64,000 bases of DNA. Origin: Rhizobium sp. 11515TR (lineage in GTDB: Bacteria; Pseudomonadota; Alphaproteobacteria; Rhizobiales; Rhizobiaceae). The notes below the pieces were generated by a model. The model was not told the DNA's origin and ran no database searches. It saw nothing but the letters and a program-made list of their open reading frames with translations. Every line of letters begins with the position of its first letter. Position 1 is the first letter of the stretch. The DNA is taken from NCBI RefSeq assembly GCF_002277895.1, contig NZ_CP023000.1:248001-312000 (forward strand), written 5' to 3'. Position numbers and translations under genes: made by a program. Below, in pieces: positions 1 to 10,312 of this stretch.

Positions 1-3000
1 CCTCGGCGCGGCCAATGCGCTGATGGGCAGTATCATCAAGAGCCTGCGCGAGATCAACGACACTGATTGGTCGGAGTGGGTCGAAGAGGTCAGTACCATC
101 GACAAACTGCTCTGGCAGCAGACGGATTATGCAGAGCTCGATGCCGGATCTCGCAACAGCTACCGCCGCCAGATCGAAAAGCTTGCAAAGCGCTCCGACA
201 AGACGGAGATGGATATCGCCGAGGCCGCCGTGCGGCTAACCGACCGTGCAAAAAATGAGAGCAGGGACGGATCTGCGAGCAATATCGGCTACTATTTCGT
301 CGGCAACGGGCGCCCGGTACTCGAGGCGGAAATCGGCTTCCGGCCGACGCTCGGCCTGCGGTTCATGCGGATGGTCCGCAAGCTGAATTGGCTATCGATC
401 GCCATCCCGGTACTCCTGTTGACATTGCTGGCGCTCGTCTTGGTCGAATGGGCATTCGTCGACGCGGGAATGCCGCTGTTTGCGACGATCGTTCTGCTGC
501 TGATGTTCGCGCTCCCGGCATCCGAGGGCGCAACCGGCCTCTTCAATTTCTTCGCCACATTCTTCATCACACCGGATCGTCTCGTCGGCTATGAATTCAA
601 GAAGGGCTTGCCTGCCGACGCCCGCACGCTCGTCACCATTCCTTCTCTAATCGGCAGGCGCGAGCACGTCGATGAGCTCGTCCGCAATCTTGAGGTACAT
701 TACCTTGCCAATGCTCGTGGCGAGATCTACTACGCACTCCTGACCGACTGGCCGGATGCCGAGGAAGAACAGACCGCCCGCGATCTCGACGTTCTCGATT
801 ACGCGCGCAGCAAGATCGCCGAACTGGAATCACGCTACTCGGAAGAAGGCAGGCAGCGCTTCTATCTCCTGCATCGCCGTCGGCAGCATAACCCGGCCGA
901 AGGCGTCTGGATGGGTTGGGAGCGTAAGCGCGGCAAGCTGCACGAGCTCAATATGCTGTTGCGCGGCAGCCAGGACACGAGTTTTATTACGGGCTTCGAT
1001 GTCGTGCCGGCCGACGTCAAGTACGTCATGACGCTGGACAGCGATACACGCGTTGTGCGTGATACCGTCGTCAAACTCGTCGGCAAGATGCATCATCCGA
1101 TCAACCGCCCGGTTTTCGACGACCAGAAGCAGCGCGTCGTCGATGGTTATGGCGTGCTGCAGCCGCGCGTGACGCCGTCGCTGACGACGGGCAAGGACGC
1201 ATCGACCTTCCAGCGCGTCTTCTCGGTCAATCGCGGTCTTGACCCTTACGTCTTCGCCGTCTCCGACGTTTATCAGGACATCACCGGCGAGGGTACCTTC
1301 ACCGGCAAGGGACTTTATCATGTCGACGCCTTCGAAGCCTCGCTGAAGGGGCGGATCAGCGAGAACTCGATATTGAGCCACGACCTGCTCGAAGGCTCGA
1401 TGGCGCGATGCGGCCTGGTGACGGACTGCGAGCTCGTTGAAGATTTCCCCATTCGCTACGAAGTCGAAGTCTCGCGTCAGCATCGCTGGGGACGCGGCGA
1501 CTGGCAGCTTATTCCGTACATTTTCGACGAGCGCCGTGGCATTACCGCGCTCGGCTGCTGGAAGATGCTCGACAATTTGCGTCGCTCGCTGACGCCGATC
1601 GCCTGGTTCTTCGCTTCCGTGCTCGGTTGGTACTGGATGGATCCTTTCGGCGCGCTCATCTGGCAGATCCTGCTGATCTTCAGCCTGTTCGTTGCCCCGA
1701 CATTGTCGCTGATCAACGGCATCATCCCGCGAACTAGCGACATCATCCTGCGGGCGCATCTTCATACCGTCTGGAAAGATATTGAGAATGCCAATGCCCA
1801 GGTGGCGCTGCGCATTATCTTCATCGCCGACATCGCCTGCGTCATGGCCGACGCGATCGTCCGCTCGCTCTATCGCATGTTCGTCAGCCGCAAGCTGATG
1901 CTGCAATGGCGCACCGCCGCAAGCGCGCAGGCCATGGCCCAGACGACGATCCTCGGTCATTACAAGGTCATGTGGCGCGCGCCGCTGCTCGCAATTCTGG
2001 CGCTGGTCTTCGCCGCCTCTTCCGGCGACATCGCTTGGCTGGTCGGGCTTCCTTTCGTATTTCTCTGGGTGCTGTCGCCAGCCATCGCCTGGCTGGTGAG
2101 TCAGACGGCGGAAACCGAAGATCGGCTTGTTGTGCCCGACCACGTTCGCAACGAATTGCGCAAGATTGCGAGACGTACCTGGCGCTATTTTGACCACTTC
2201 GTCGTTCCCGATCAGCACTTCCTGCCGCCAGACAATGTTCAGCAAACGCCGCACGCCGTCGTTGCCATGCGTACGTCGCCGACCAATATCGGCGTCTATC
2301 TGCTGTCGGTCATTTCGGCGCGTCGTTTCGGCTGGATTTCGTTCGAAGACGCGGTCAAGCGCATTGAACAGACGATCGAGACGGTCGAGAAGCTGGAAAA
2401 ATATCGAGGCCACCTGTTCAACTGGTATCATACCGACACGCTGAAGCCGCTGGGCCGCAAATATGTATCCTCGGTCGATAGCGGAAATTTTGCCGGCCAT
2501 CTGATTGCCGTTTCATCGGCGTGCCGCATCTGGGCCCAGGCTCCGCTCGCCCATATCCATACTGATCTCGACGGCATCGGCGATGTCGCGGCAATTCTGC
2601 GCGAGGTGCTTTCAGAGCTTGATGACGATACGCGCTCGAACCGATCTCTTCATGACCGACTCGACGGCCGTATCGCCGAGCTTGAAGCGGCGGTCGCGAC
2701 CGGCAAACGCGAGAAGGAATTCTCCTCGGGCCTCATCGAGCGATTCGCCGGGCAAGCTCGGGAAATCCGCGAACTTGCCGGCAGCCTTGACAGGGAAGTC
2801 AAGACCTCGCGGAGCGAGGAAGTCGTCCATTGGGCGGAGAAGCTGGTCGAGACCTGCGAACTCCATCAGGTAGACAAGGCTTTCGATCCCGCCCAAGCAC
2901 CTGATATCAGCGAAAGGCTGACGCGGATCGGCAATCGCGCCCGTGAAATCGCCTTCGATATGGATTTCAGCTTCCTCTATCGCCCGGAACGCCGGCTGCT

Positions 3001-6000
3001 GTCGATCGGCTTCCGCGTCGAGACGGAAGAAGTGGATGCCGCCTGCTACGATCTGCTTGCTTCGGAAGCGCGTCTGACGAGCCTCTTCTCCGTAGCAAAA
3101 GGTGATTTGCCGACGGAGCATTGGTACAAGCTCGGCCGCCACGTCGTGCCTGTCGGCACACGCGGTGCGCTGGTTTCCTGGTCCGGCTCGATGTTCGAAT
3201 ATCTGATGCCGCCTCTCGTCATGCAGGAGCGCAGCGGCGGGATTCTCAACCAGACCAACAATCTGATCGTTCTCGAGCAGATGAACTATGCGCGCAAGCT
3301 TGGCACGCCATGGGGCATCTCGGAAGCGGCCTTCAACGCCCGCGATCATCAGATGAACTATCAATACAGCAACTTCGGGGTGCCGACGCTCGGCCTCAAA
3401 CGCGGTCTCGGACAGAACGCAGTCATCGCGCCTTATGCCTCGTTGCTCGCCAGCCAGTACAATCCGGTTGCAGCCCTCGAAAACCTTGAGCGGTTGCGGG
3501 CCGTCGGCGCGCTCGGCATGTATGGTTTCCACGATGCCGTCGATTTCACGGCAAGCCGCGTACCCGAGGGCAAGCAATGCGCAGTGGTTTACAACTACTA
3601 TGCGCACCACCACGGCATGTCGATTGCCGCGGTTGCCAACGTGGCTTTCGACGGCCTACTGCGCGAGCTGTTCCATGCGGACCCGGTAATCGAGGCAGCC
3701 GAATTGCTGCTGCAGGAAAAGGCGCCGCGTGACATCCCCGTCATGGCCTCGAAGCACGAAACAGATGCACCCGCGACCATCCAAGGCGACCTGATGCGTC
3801 CGGAAGTGCGGCGCCTGGAAGATCCGGCGTCACGTGAGCGCGAGCTGTTGCTGTTGTCGAACGGCCGTTACTCCACGATGCTGACGGCGACCGGCTCCGG
3901 CTACAGCCGCTGGAAAAATCTCTCCGTCAACCGCTGGCGTGCGGATCCGACCGAGGATCGCTGGGGATCGTTCGTCTTTCTGCGCGACACTGCATCGAAC
4001 GAATGGTGGTCTGCGACGGCAGAGCCGCGCTCGATTGCCAACGAGCATGTTCGCGTAAGCTTCAGCGACGACAAGGCGGAGTTCATCAAGACCGTCGGTG
4101 AGCTGACAAGCGAAATGGAAGTCTTCGTCGCAAGCAATTACGATGCGGAAGGCCGTCGCCTGACGATCAGCAACACCGGCACGGAAGATCGAGTGATCGA
4201 GGTGACCTCCTACATGGAGCCTGTCGCCACTCTCGATGCCGTCGATACGGGTCACCCCGTCTTTGCCCGCATGTTCCTGAAGACCGAAATCGCTGCGAAG
4301 GGCGATGCGATTTTCGTCGAGCGGCAGAAGCGCGGCGTGACGGATCCCGAGGTCGCTATCGCCCATCTCATCGTCGATACATCGGGCGAGAGCCTGCAGA
4401 CACACTATGAGACGGATCGCATGCGCTTCCTTGGGCGGGGGCGCACGCTGACGGAGGCGGCGGCCTTCGACGCCGGTGCGGAACTTTCCAATTCCAGCGG
4501 CTTCACGATGGATACCTGCCTGTCGCTGCGTCGGACGCTTCGCGTGCCGGCTGGTGAGAAGGTCAGCGTAACCTTCTGGACCATTGCTGCCGCCGAACGC
4601 GCCGAACTCGAGGCGGCGGTCGAGCACTATCGCCAGCCGGAAAGCTTTGCCCAAGGTCTTGTTCAGGCCTGGACGAGAACGCAGAGCCAGCTGCGCCAGA
4701 TCGGCGTCAATTCGAAGGAGGCGGCTGGCTACCAACGCTTTGCCCGCTACATCATATATCCCGACATGGCACTGCGTGCCGATAACGAGGCGGTCCGCAA
4801 GGGGCTGAATTCGCAGTCCGTTCTTTGGGGCGCTACCTTGTCGGGCGATTCACCCCTGATGACTTTACGCATCACCGACGAGCTCGGCACGGATCTTGTC
4901 AAGGAACTGCTGCGTGCGCAGGGCCTCTTGCAGTCGCGCGGAGTCGAGGTCGATCTCGTCATCTTCAACGAGCGCACCGGTGAGGCGGCTGCCGAAATGC
5001 AGCGGACCATCGATCAGCTCTGTGACGCGGCGCGTCACGCCAGCGAGGTCGCCGGCATCCAGCGCAATATCTACGTCCTGCGCAAGGATCTGACGACTCC
5101 GGAGGCCTATGACGCCATCATCGCCGCCTCGCGCGTCGTGCTGCGCGGTCGCGACGGCAGCCTCATCGATCAGGTGCAGAAGGCTCGTTCCGTTGCCGGT
5201 TCGCCTGCGCTGCTTGGTCAGTGGGGCGATTCCACCCTGGTGCCGCGTATGATTCGTGACACTGCCGGAATCTCCCCGGTCGATGGCAGCGATCTTGCCT
5301 TCTGGAACGGCTATGGCGGCTTTGCGGCCGATGGCAGCGAATATGTCGTGCGCCTGTCCGGCGGCGAACAGACGCCGCATCCGTGGGTCAACATCGTAGC
5401 CAACGAGAGCTTCGGCTTCCATGTCTCGGCGGAAGGTGCTGCCTTCACCTGGAGCCAAAACTCCCGCGACCATCAGCTGACGCCCTGGACCAACGACATG
5501 GTGACCAACCGGCCAGGCGAGGCCTTCTACTTGAAGGATCTCGACCGCGGCTCCGTCATCGTGCCCTATGCCTCGCTGGCACAGCGCTCAGACACGCGCT
5601 TCGAAGCCCGCCACGGCCTCGGCTACTCGGTCTTCTCGACGGTTCAGGATGAGATTTCCCTGGAAGTCACTCAGACCCTCCACGTGGAAAAGCCGGTCAA
5701 GTTGACGCAATTGCGCATCCGCAACGATGCGGGTGAAGCACGCAAGCTGCGTCTTTACGGCTATGCTGAATGGATTCTCGGCAACAACCCGACGAAGAGC
5801 AAGCCCTTCATTATATCGAACTTCGACAGCGTGAGCGGAGCGGTCTTTGCGAAAAATCCGTTCAGCGTAAACTTCGGGACGCGTGTTGCGGCATTTGCTG
5901 CAAGCGAAGCACCATCGAGCGTTTCCACCAGCCGCCGCGAGTTCATCGGCCGGCACGGAACGATCCAGCAGCCGCGCACGGTCTCGGCCGGCTCGCGGCT

Positions 6001-7666
6001 CTCCAATGCCGTCGATCTCGATGGTGATCCGGCAGCTGCCATGGCATTCGACCTGACGATCGAACCCGGCGAAGTGCGCGACATCTGCTTCTATATGGGT
6101 GACGCCGCCTCGCAGGAGGAAGCCGCCGCCCTCATCGCCGACATCCGCTCCATCGGTTTTGCGAAGGTTCTTGAGAAGACGCGTGAGTTCTGGAAGAGCT
6201 TCACCGGCAAGACGCGTGTCTCGACACCGGACCAGCGGCTTGACTTCATGGTCAACAATTGGCTGCCCTATCAAACCTATAGCTGCCGCATCATGGCCCG
6301 CACCGCCTTCTACCAATCGAGCGGTGCGTGGAACCTGCGCGACCAGCTGCAGGATTCGCTCGCCTTCCTGCTGCACTCGCCTGAGATCGCCCGCAAGCAG
6401 ATCCTCAATACCGGCCGCCGTCAGTTCCCGGAAGGCGATTTCCAGCACTGGTGGCTGGAAGATAGCGGTGCCGGCGTTCGCACGAACATCTCCGACGATC
6501 CGGTCTGGCTCGCCTATGCCCTCGACCAATATTGCACGGTGACCGGCGACGCCTCGATCATGGACGAGATGCTGCCCTTTGTCGAAGGTGCGCAGCTCAG
6601 CCCCGGCCAGTACGACGCCTTCCTGCAGCCGCGTGTTTCCGACGAGACAGCATCACTCTACGAACATGCCGCTCTCGGCCTCGATCTTGCGATCAAGCGC
6701 ACGGGCGTCAACGGTCTGCCGCTGATGATGAGCGGTGACTGGTGCGACAAGATGGATCGTGTCGGCATCGCCGGCCGCGGCGAAAGCGTTTGGCTGGGCT
6801 GGTTCCTCGCAGGTGCCTTGCGCCGCTTCATCGCCTATGCGGAAACGCGCACCGATACGCAACGCGTCAGCCGTTGGTCGGATCATCTTGAAAAGCTCAA
6901 AGCCGCGATCGAAACGGCCGGCTGGGATGGCGAATATTATCGCCGTGGCTACTACGACAACGGCGCGCCTCTCGGCTCCAGCCAGTCGACGGAAGACAAG
7001 ATCGACTCGATTGCCCAATCCTGGAGCGTGCTCTCGGGCGAGGGAGAGGCCGACCGCAGCAACATGGCCATGAACGCGGTCCTCGATAAATTGGTTGATG
7101 ATGAGGCCAAGCTCATCCGCCTGCTGACGCCGCCATTCGTCAAACCGGTCAATGATCCGGGTGTGATCAAGGCTTACCCGCCGGGCGTCCGTGAAAACGG
7201 CGGCCAATACACTCATGCAGCCACCTGGACGGCTCTTGCCCTAGCCCGGATGGGCCGCGGCGAAGATGCCTGGCGCGCGGTCGAAATGCTCAATCCGATC
7301 AACCACGCACTCGACAAATCCTCTGCGGAGACCTATCGCGTCGAGCCCTATGTAATCGCCGGCGACGTTTATGGAGAAGGCGACCTCCGGGGCCGCGGTG
7401 GCTGGAGTTGGTATACCGGTTCGGCCGGATGGTTCTATCGCGTTGCAATCGAAGGCATCCTCGGTATTCGAACCGAGGGCGGGCGGTTGCACGTCAAGCC
7501 TGTACTGCCGGCCGGATGGGACGGCTACTCGGCTGCGCTGGAACTGCCCAGCGGCAAATACGAAATTTCCGTTTCGAGAATTGACGCGACAAGGGGATAT
7601 TCGGTCACGATCAATGGGATTGCAATCGATGATCCGCAGGAGGGATATTTGCTCGCAGCCTCGTAG
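1..7666 (+). CDS. ndvB: Cyclic beta-1,2-glucan synthase NdvB/ChvB (5' partial)
   Basis: The reading frame is already open at base 2, so the true start lies upstream. About 2554 residues are visible, against roughly 2830 for the family. The enzyme sits in the inner membrane and builds cyclic beta-1,2-glucan from UDP-glucose for periplasmic osmoprotection and host interaction. Counting from the ATG at base 23, the order is membrane segments near residues 125-190, a GT84 glycosyltransferase domain with DSD (about 339-341) and QHRW (486-489), further membrane segments near 520-590 and 690-730, then long C-terminal glycoside-phosphorylase-like (GH94) modules that control ring size. RDQLQD (about 2106) and GDWCD (about 2238) are the GH94-type acidic motifs. 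No frameshift is seen. The identification rests on overall architecture and is strong. Confidence 0.96.
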   Translation, partial: LGAANALMGSIIKSLREINDTDWSEWVEEVSTIDKLLWQQTDYAELDAGSRNSYRRQIEKLAKRSDKTEMDIAEAAVRLTDRAKNESRDGSASNIGYYFVGNGRPVLEAEIGFRPTLGLRFMRMVRKLNWLSIAIPVLLLTLLALVLVEWAFVDAGMPLFATIVLLLMFALPASEGATGLFNFFATFFITPDRLVGYEFKKGLPADARTLVTIPSLIGRREHVDELVRNLEVHYLANARGEIYYALLTDWPDAEEEQTARDLDVLDYARSKIAELESRYSEEGRQRFYLLHRRRQHNPAEGVWMGWERKRGKLHELNMLLRGSQDTSFITGFDVVPADVKYVMTLDSDTRVVRDTVVKLVGKMHHPINRPVFDDQKQRVVDGYGVLQPRVTPSLTTGKDASTFQRVFSVNRGLDPYVFAVSDVYQDITGEGTFTGKGLYHVDAFEASLKGRISENSILSHDLLEGSMARCGLVTDCELVEDFPIRYEVEVSRQHRWGRGDWQLIPYIFDERRGITALGCWKMLDNLRRSLTPIAWFFASVLGWYWMDPFGALIWQILLIFSLFVAPTLSLINGIIPRTSDIILRAHLHTVWKDIENANAQVALRIIFIADIACVMADAIVRSLYRMFVSRKLMLQWRTAASAQAMAQTTILGHYKVMWRAPLLAILALVFAASSGDIAWLVGLPFVFLWVLSPAIAWLVSQTAETEDRLVVPDHVRNELRKIARRTWRYFDHFVVPDQHFLPPDNVQQTPHAVVAMRTSPTNIGVYLLSVISARRFGWISFEDAVKRIEQTIETVEKLEKYRGHLFNWYHTDTLKPLGRKYVSSVDSGNFAGHLIAVSSACRIWAQAPLAHIHTDLDGIGDVAAILREVLSELDDDTRSNRSLHDRLDGRIAELEAAVATGKREKEFSSGLIERFAGQAREIRELAGSLDREVKTSRSEEVVHWAEKLVETCELHQVDKAFDPAQAPDISERLTRIGNRAREIAFDMDFSFLYRPERRLLSIGFRVETEEVDAACYDLLASEARLTSLFSVAKGDLPTEHWYKLGRHVVPVGTRGALVSWSGSMFEYLMPPLVMQERSGGILNQTNNLIVLEQMNYARKLGTPWGISEAAFNARDHQMNYQYSNFGVPTLGLKRGLGQNAVIAPYASLLASQYNPVAALENLERLRAVGALGMYGFHDAVDFTASRVPEGKQCAVVYNYYAHHHGMSIAAVANVAFDGLLRELFHADPVIEAAELLLQEKAPRDIPVMASKHETDAPATIQGDLMRPEVRRLEDPASRERELLLLSNGRYSTMLTATGSGYSRWKNLSVNRWRADPTEDRWGSFVFLRDTASNEWWSATAEPRSIANEHVRVSFSDDKAEFIKTVGELTSEMEVFVASNYDAEGRRLTISNTGTEDRVIEVTSYMEPVATLDAVDTGHPVFARMFLKTEIAAKGDAIFVERQKRGVTDPEVAIAHLIVDTSGESLQTHYETDRMRFLGRGRTLTEAAAFDAGAELSNSSGFTMDTCLSLRRTLRVPAGEKVSVTFWTIAAAERAELEAAVEHYRQPESFAQGLVQAWTRTQSQLRQIGVNSKEAAGYQRFARYIIYPDMALRADNEAVRKGLNSQSVLWGATLSGDSPLMTLRITDELGTDLVKELLRAQGLLQSRGVEVDLVIFNERTGEAAAEMQRTIDQLCDAARHASEVAGIQRNIYVLRKDLTTPEAYDAIIAASRVVLRGRDGSLIDQVQKARSVAGSPALLGQWGDSTLVPRMIRDTAGISPVDGSDLAFWNGYGGFAADGSEYVVRLSGGEQTPHPWVNIVANESFGFHVSAEGAAFTWSQNSRDHQLTPWTNDMVTNRPGEAFYLKDLDRGSVIVPYASLAQRSDTRFEARHGLGYSVFSTVQDEISLEVTQTLHVEKPVKLTQLRIRNDAGEARKLRLYGYAEWILGNNPTKSKPFIISNFDSVSGAVFAKNPFSVNFGTRVAAFAASEAPSSVSTSRREFIGRHGTIQQPRTVSAGSRLSNAVDLDGDPAAAMAFDLTIEPGEVRDICFYMGDAASQEEAAALIADIRSIGFAKVLEKTREFWKSFTGKTRVSTPDQRLDFMVNNWLPYQTYSCRIMARTAFYQSSGAWNLRDQLQDSLAFLLHSPEIARKQILNTGRRQFPEGDFQHWWLEDSGAGVRTNISDDPVWLAYALDQYCTVTGDASIMDEMLPFVEGAQLSPGQYDAFLQPRVSDETASLYEHAALGLDLAIKRTGVNGLPLMMSGDWCDKMDRVGIAGRGESVWLGWFLAGALRRFIAYAETRTDTQRVSRWSDHLEKLKAAIETAGWDGEYYRRGYYDNGAPLGSSQSTEDKIDSIAQSWSVLSGEGEADRSNMAMNAVLDKLVDDEAKLIRLLTPPFVKPVNDPGVIKAYPPGVRENGGQYTHAATWTALALARMGRGEDAWRAVEMLNPINHALDKSSAETYRVEPYVIAGDVYGEGDLRGRGGWSWYTGSAGWFYRVAIEGILGIRTEGGRLHVKPVLPAGWDGYSAALELPSGKYEISVSRIDATRGYSVTINGIAIDDPQEGYLLAAS

Positions 7667-7724
7667 GCGAAATCTCGCTGTAATCCAGCCAGCCGCCGAA
7701 TTGTCGAGTATGGACGGATTGGAG

Positions 7725-7755
7725 TTGGAGGTAGAGCCAAGCAGGCTACCTCCAA
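7725..7755. terminator. Perfect 10-bp hairpin downstream of ndvB
   Basis: TTGGAGGTAG and CTACCTCCAA form a perfect 10-bp stem with an 11-nt loop, 58 bases after the ndvB stop. GGAGTT and AACTCC just outside could extend the stem with a bulge. There is no T-run behind it, so it may be a factor-dependent terminator or an mRNA-stabilising stem rather than a classic intrinsic terminator. Confidence 0.45.
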
Positions 7756-8169
7756 TTCACCAACTCCGCACTCTTATTTCCTTCGGTAGAAGTTTGCCGA
7801 CTTGAGCCGGCGATTGGGGCCAGCGGCTGATTAAATCAGACTAGCTTCGTTCTTGATCGCGAAATCCATAAGAGCTTTTGTATCGTCTGTCAGTTTGCAT
7901 TTAGTCGCAAGACTCCGCATGCTATAATTTCAAAATGATAGCGCGGCAGCTAAATTGAAATTGCGCACTTAATGTGAGATTCGCCGCTGAAGAAAAGATA
8001 GCTGCCTCCTAAACACTCTTATTTGGCAGGCGGCCGACACGCGCGCTCCTCATCGAAGCCTTCTATGAAGGCTGCAAGGGCTACGCGGCGATGACTTTAC
8101 TTTGGCCGACGCGATGATCGAGAACATCGCGAAACCTCGTTACCTTGCGGAGGCACAGATTGCCTTCGA
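7756..8169. other. Intergenic region with an unidentified coding remnant
   Basis: No intact gene is seen. The left part is AT-richer than the flanks. Near 8040-8160 the plus strand reads like eroded protein in two frames (LLIEAFYEGCKGY, then DDFTLADAMIENIAKPRYL after a shift). I cannot name the family. A 29-codon open frame on the minus strand (7831-7920) has no supporting feature. Confidence 0.3.
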
Positions 8170-9384
8170 TCATGACCTAATTCCCACCTGTTTCTTGTTG
8201 GCATATACGCCGATCACCGCGGCGATGATCCCCGATAGTGCCGCGATGGCCATCGCCCAGCGCGGGCTTTCATGATCGGCCACCCAGCCGACGATGGGCG
8301 CTCCGATCGGCGTGCCACCGAGCGCGATGCCGACGCGCAGCGCCATCACCCGCCCGCGCATCGTAGCCGCAGTCGAAAGCTGCATCAGGCTGTTGGTGGC
8401 GTTGGTGAAGGAGAGTGCGGCAACGCCGATGACGACAAGCGCCGCCGCGAAGAACCAGTAACAGGGCGCGAGTGCTGCCAGCGTGCAGCCGAAGCCAAAT
8501 ACCGTGGCGCTGACAATCAGATTGCGGAATTCGATGCGATCGCGGCCGGCATTTAGGAATGCGCCCGTGATCGTCCCGATCGCCATGATCGACGACAGCA
8601 GGCCGTAGCCGGCGGCATCGACATGGAAGATGCGCACGCCCATCGTTGAGACGAAGATCGGAAAGTTCAGGCCGAAGGTGCCGATGAAGAACAGCATGAG
8701 CAGGATCGCGACGAGGTCGGGGCGGCCGCGGACATAGCGTAGGCCTTCGACGAAGTGGCCCTTGCCGCGGGGCGCCCGTCTGTTCGGCCGCAGCTCTGAC
8801 TGCCGCAGCAGCATTAGAGAAATCAGGACGGCAAGGAAGGATGCGCCATTGGCGAGAAAGCCCCATCCAGTGCCGACGGTGGCGATCGCGACACCCGAAA
8901 CGGCCGGACCGATCATCCGCGCGAGATTGAACGACATGGAGTTCAGCGCAACCGCATTCGGCAGATCGTCGTCGCCGACCAGCTCCGCGACGAAGGTCTG
9001 ACGGACCGGCGCGTCGAGCGCGGCGGCGCTGCCGAACAGGAAGGCGAAGACATAGACGTGCCAGAGCTGCGCGAGGCCCGTGACCGTGAGAATGCCGAGC
9101 GCCACGGCAAGCGCGCCCATCGTCGCCTGCGTCGCCATCAGGAGCTTGCGCTGGTTCAGACTGTCGGCGGCGTGACCAGACCAGGGAAGCAGCAGAAACT
9201 GTGGCGCAAACTGCAGGGCCATGACGATGCCGACAGCCGAGCCGTTATGCCGCGTCAGTTCGGCGAAGACGAGCCAGTCCTGTGCGGTTCGCTGGACCCA
9301 GGTGCCGATGTTCGACACGAGCGCCCCCGCCGCCCATAGCCGGTAATTGTAGTGGAGGAGCGACCGGAACGTCCGCAGCGTCAT
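8170..9384 (-). CDS. MFS transporter, EntS-like (MFS_3) exporter
   Basis: The protein has 404 residues with twelve predicted hydrophobic segments and resembles the MFS_3 group that includes the enterobactin exporter EntS. The start MTLRTFRSLL is chosen because homologues begin like this (NYRLWAAGALVSNIGTWVQ follows) and because its ATGA overlaps the stop of the upstream gene by 4 bases. A longer in-frame extension to 9495 is arginine-rich and overlaps that gene. It is the last gene of the MarR-led operon, which suggests export of a toxic compound sensed by MarR. The substrate is unknown. Confidence 0.88.
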   Translation of the reverse strand: MTLRTFRSLLHYNYRLWAAGALVSNIGTWVQRTAQDWLVFAELTRHNGSAVGIVMALQFAPQFLLLPWSGHAADSLNQRKLLMATQATMGALAVALGILTVTGLAQLWHVYVFAFLFGSAAALDAPVRQTFVAELVGDDDLPNAVALNSMSFNLARMIGPAVSGVAIATVGTGWGFLANGASFLAVLISLMLLRQSELRPNRRAPRGKGHFVEGLRYVRGRPDLVAILLMLFFIGTFGLNFPIFVSTMGVRIFHVDAAGYGLLSSIMAIGTITGAFLNAGRDRIEFRNLIVSATVFGFGCTLAALAPCYWFFAAALVVIGVAALSFTNATNSLMQLSTAATMRGRVMALRVGIALGGTPIGAPIVGWVADHESPRWAMAIAALSGIIAAVIGVYANKKQVGIRS

Positions 9385-9710
9385 TGCCGTTCCAGCGCAT
9401 TCCCGCCATGGAACCGGCCGAAATGACGCGCGGAAAATAGGGCGATGGCGAAAGCCCCGAAGCCCGCGGCGGCGACATCCGTGGCGCCATCCCACTGCAC
9501 GCTGCCGAAACGGATGAGGAGCAGATAGGCCAGTACGAGATTGGCGAAGCCCCAGAGCACATTGACGGTCGATGATGACAAGCCTTCACCGGGTGGCCTG
9601 GCGAAGGGCGATTGGAAGGGCCGGCCGAGAACGCCGCTGACGAGGTGCGGAATTGCATTCATCAGAAAGGCGCCGCCGGCAAGAAGTGAGAGAGTATGGA
9701 GGAGGTTCAT
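9381..9710 (-). CDS. Small four-helix membrane protein
   Basis: This 109-residue protein has about four hydrophobic segments (LLHTLSLLAGGAFLMNAIPH, then VNVLWGFANLVLAYLLLI and two more). It resembles short uncharacterised membrane proteins found beside MarR and MFS genes. It starts 1 base after the isochorismatase-fold gene and overlaps the MFS start by 4 bases, so the genes are translationally coupled. I do not assign a function. Confidence 0.75.
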   Translation of the reverse strand: MNLLHTLSLLAGGAFLMNAIPHLVSGVLGRPFQSPFARPPGEGLSSSTVNVLWGFANLVLAYLLLIRFGSVQWDGATDVAAAGFGAFAIALFSARHFGRFHGGNALERQ

Positions 9711-9711
9711 C

Positions 9712-10278
9712 CTAGGCGCTCCGCTTTGCGAGTTCGGTCATGATCTCTTCCGTCGTGGCGGTTTCGCCGAGCCGGGGAAAGACGTTCTTGATGCTGTAGG
9801 CATGGGCCTCGGGCCGGGTGTCGGTCATGGTGTCGATCGCGAGCGCGACATTGTACCCGGCCTCAAAGGCCTGCCGCGCGGTCGCCTCGACCCCGGTTCC
9901 GGTCGCGACGCCGATGACCACCACTTGCGTGACGCCGAGGGACTTGAGACGGGCGTCGAGATCGGTCGTTGCAAAGGCGCCCCAGCTGTATTTCGTCACG
10001 ACGATATCGCCCGGCTGCCGGTCGAGCTCGGGAATGAAATCCGTAAAGCCGTCTGGCAGCGGTCCGGTGTGACGCCCGGGCTGCTCCGTTCGTCCCGGCG
10101 CGGTGCCGGCGGCATTGACGAGGACGACGGGCAGATTGTGCTGCCGGAAAGCGCGGATAAGCGCTACGGCGCGGTCGATGATGGGGGTGATCGACTCTAT
10201 CAGGGCTGCGCTCGTGACCCCTTTCTGGAGATCGACGACCATCAGGGCGGTTTGTGGATCCAACGCGGTCAGGGCCAT
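9712..10278 (-). CDS. Isochorismatase-fold hydrolase lacking the catalytic cysteine
   Basis: This 188-residue protein has the cysteine-hydrolase (isochorismatase-like) fold. Asp16 (MVVDLQ) and Lys96 (VTKYSWG) of the usual Asp-Lys-Cys triad are present, but the nucleophile position in GVATGTGVEATA is Gly129. Loss of this Cys is known in true isochorismatases such as PhzD, which use the Asp to cleave a vinyl ether, so hydrolysis of isochorismate-like vinyl ethers is more plausible than amide hydrolysis. The start follows a GGAG-type site 34 bases after the MarR gene. The natural substrate is not known. Confidence 0.85.
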   Translation of the reverse strand: MALTALDPQTALMVVDLQKGVTSAALIESITPIIDRAVALIRAFRQHNLPVVLVNAAGTAPGRTEQPGRHTGPLPDGFTDFIPELDRQPGDIVVTKYSWGAFATTDLDARLKSLGVTQVVVIGVATGTGVEATARQAFEAGYNVALAIDTMTDTRPEAHAYSIKNVFPRLGETATTEEIMTELAKRSA

Positions 10279-10312
10279 GGAATATCCTGGAGTGGGGAAG
10301 GGAAAGATCGGT

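Noticed and set aside
830..2500. A 556-codon minus-strand open frame inside ndvB
   Set aside because: It is fully antisense to the well-conserved glycosyltransferase part of ndvB, has no family motifs and reflects the low stop frequency of GC-rich DNA.
7831..7920. A 29-codon minus-strand frame in the gap after ndvB
   Set aside because: No ribosome site, terminator or recognisable content supports it.
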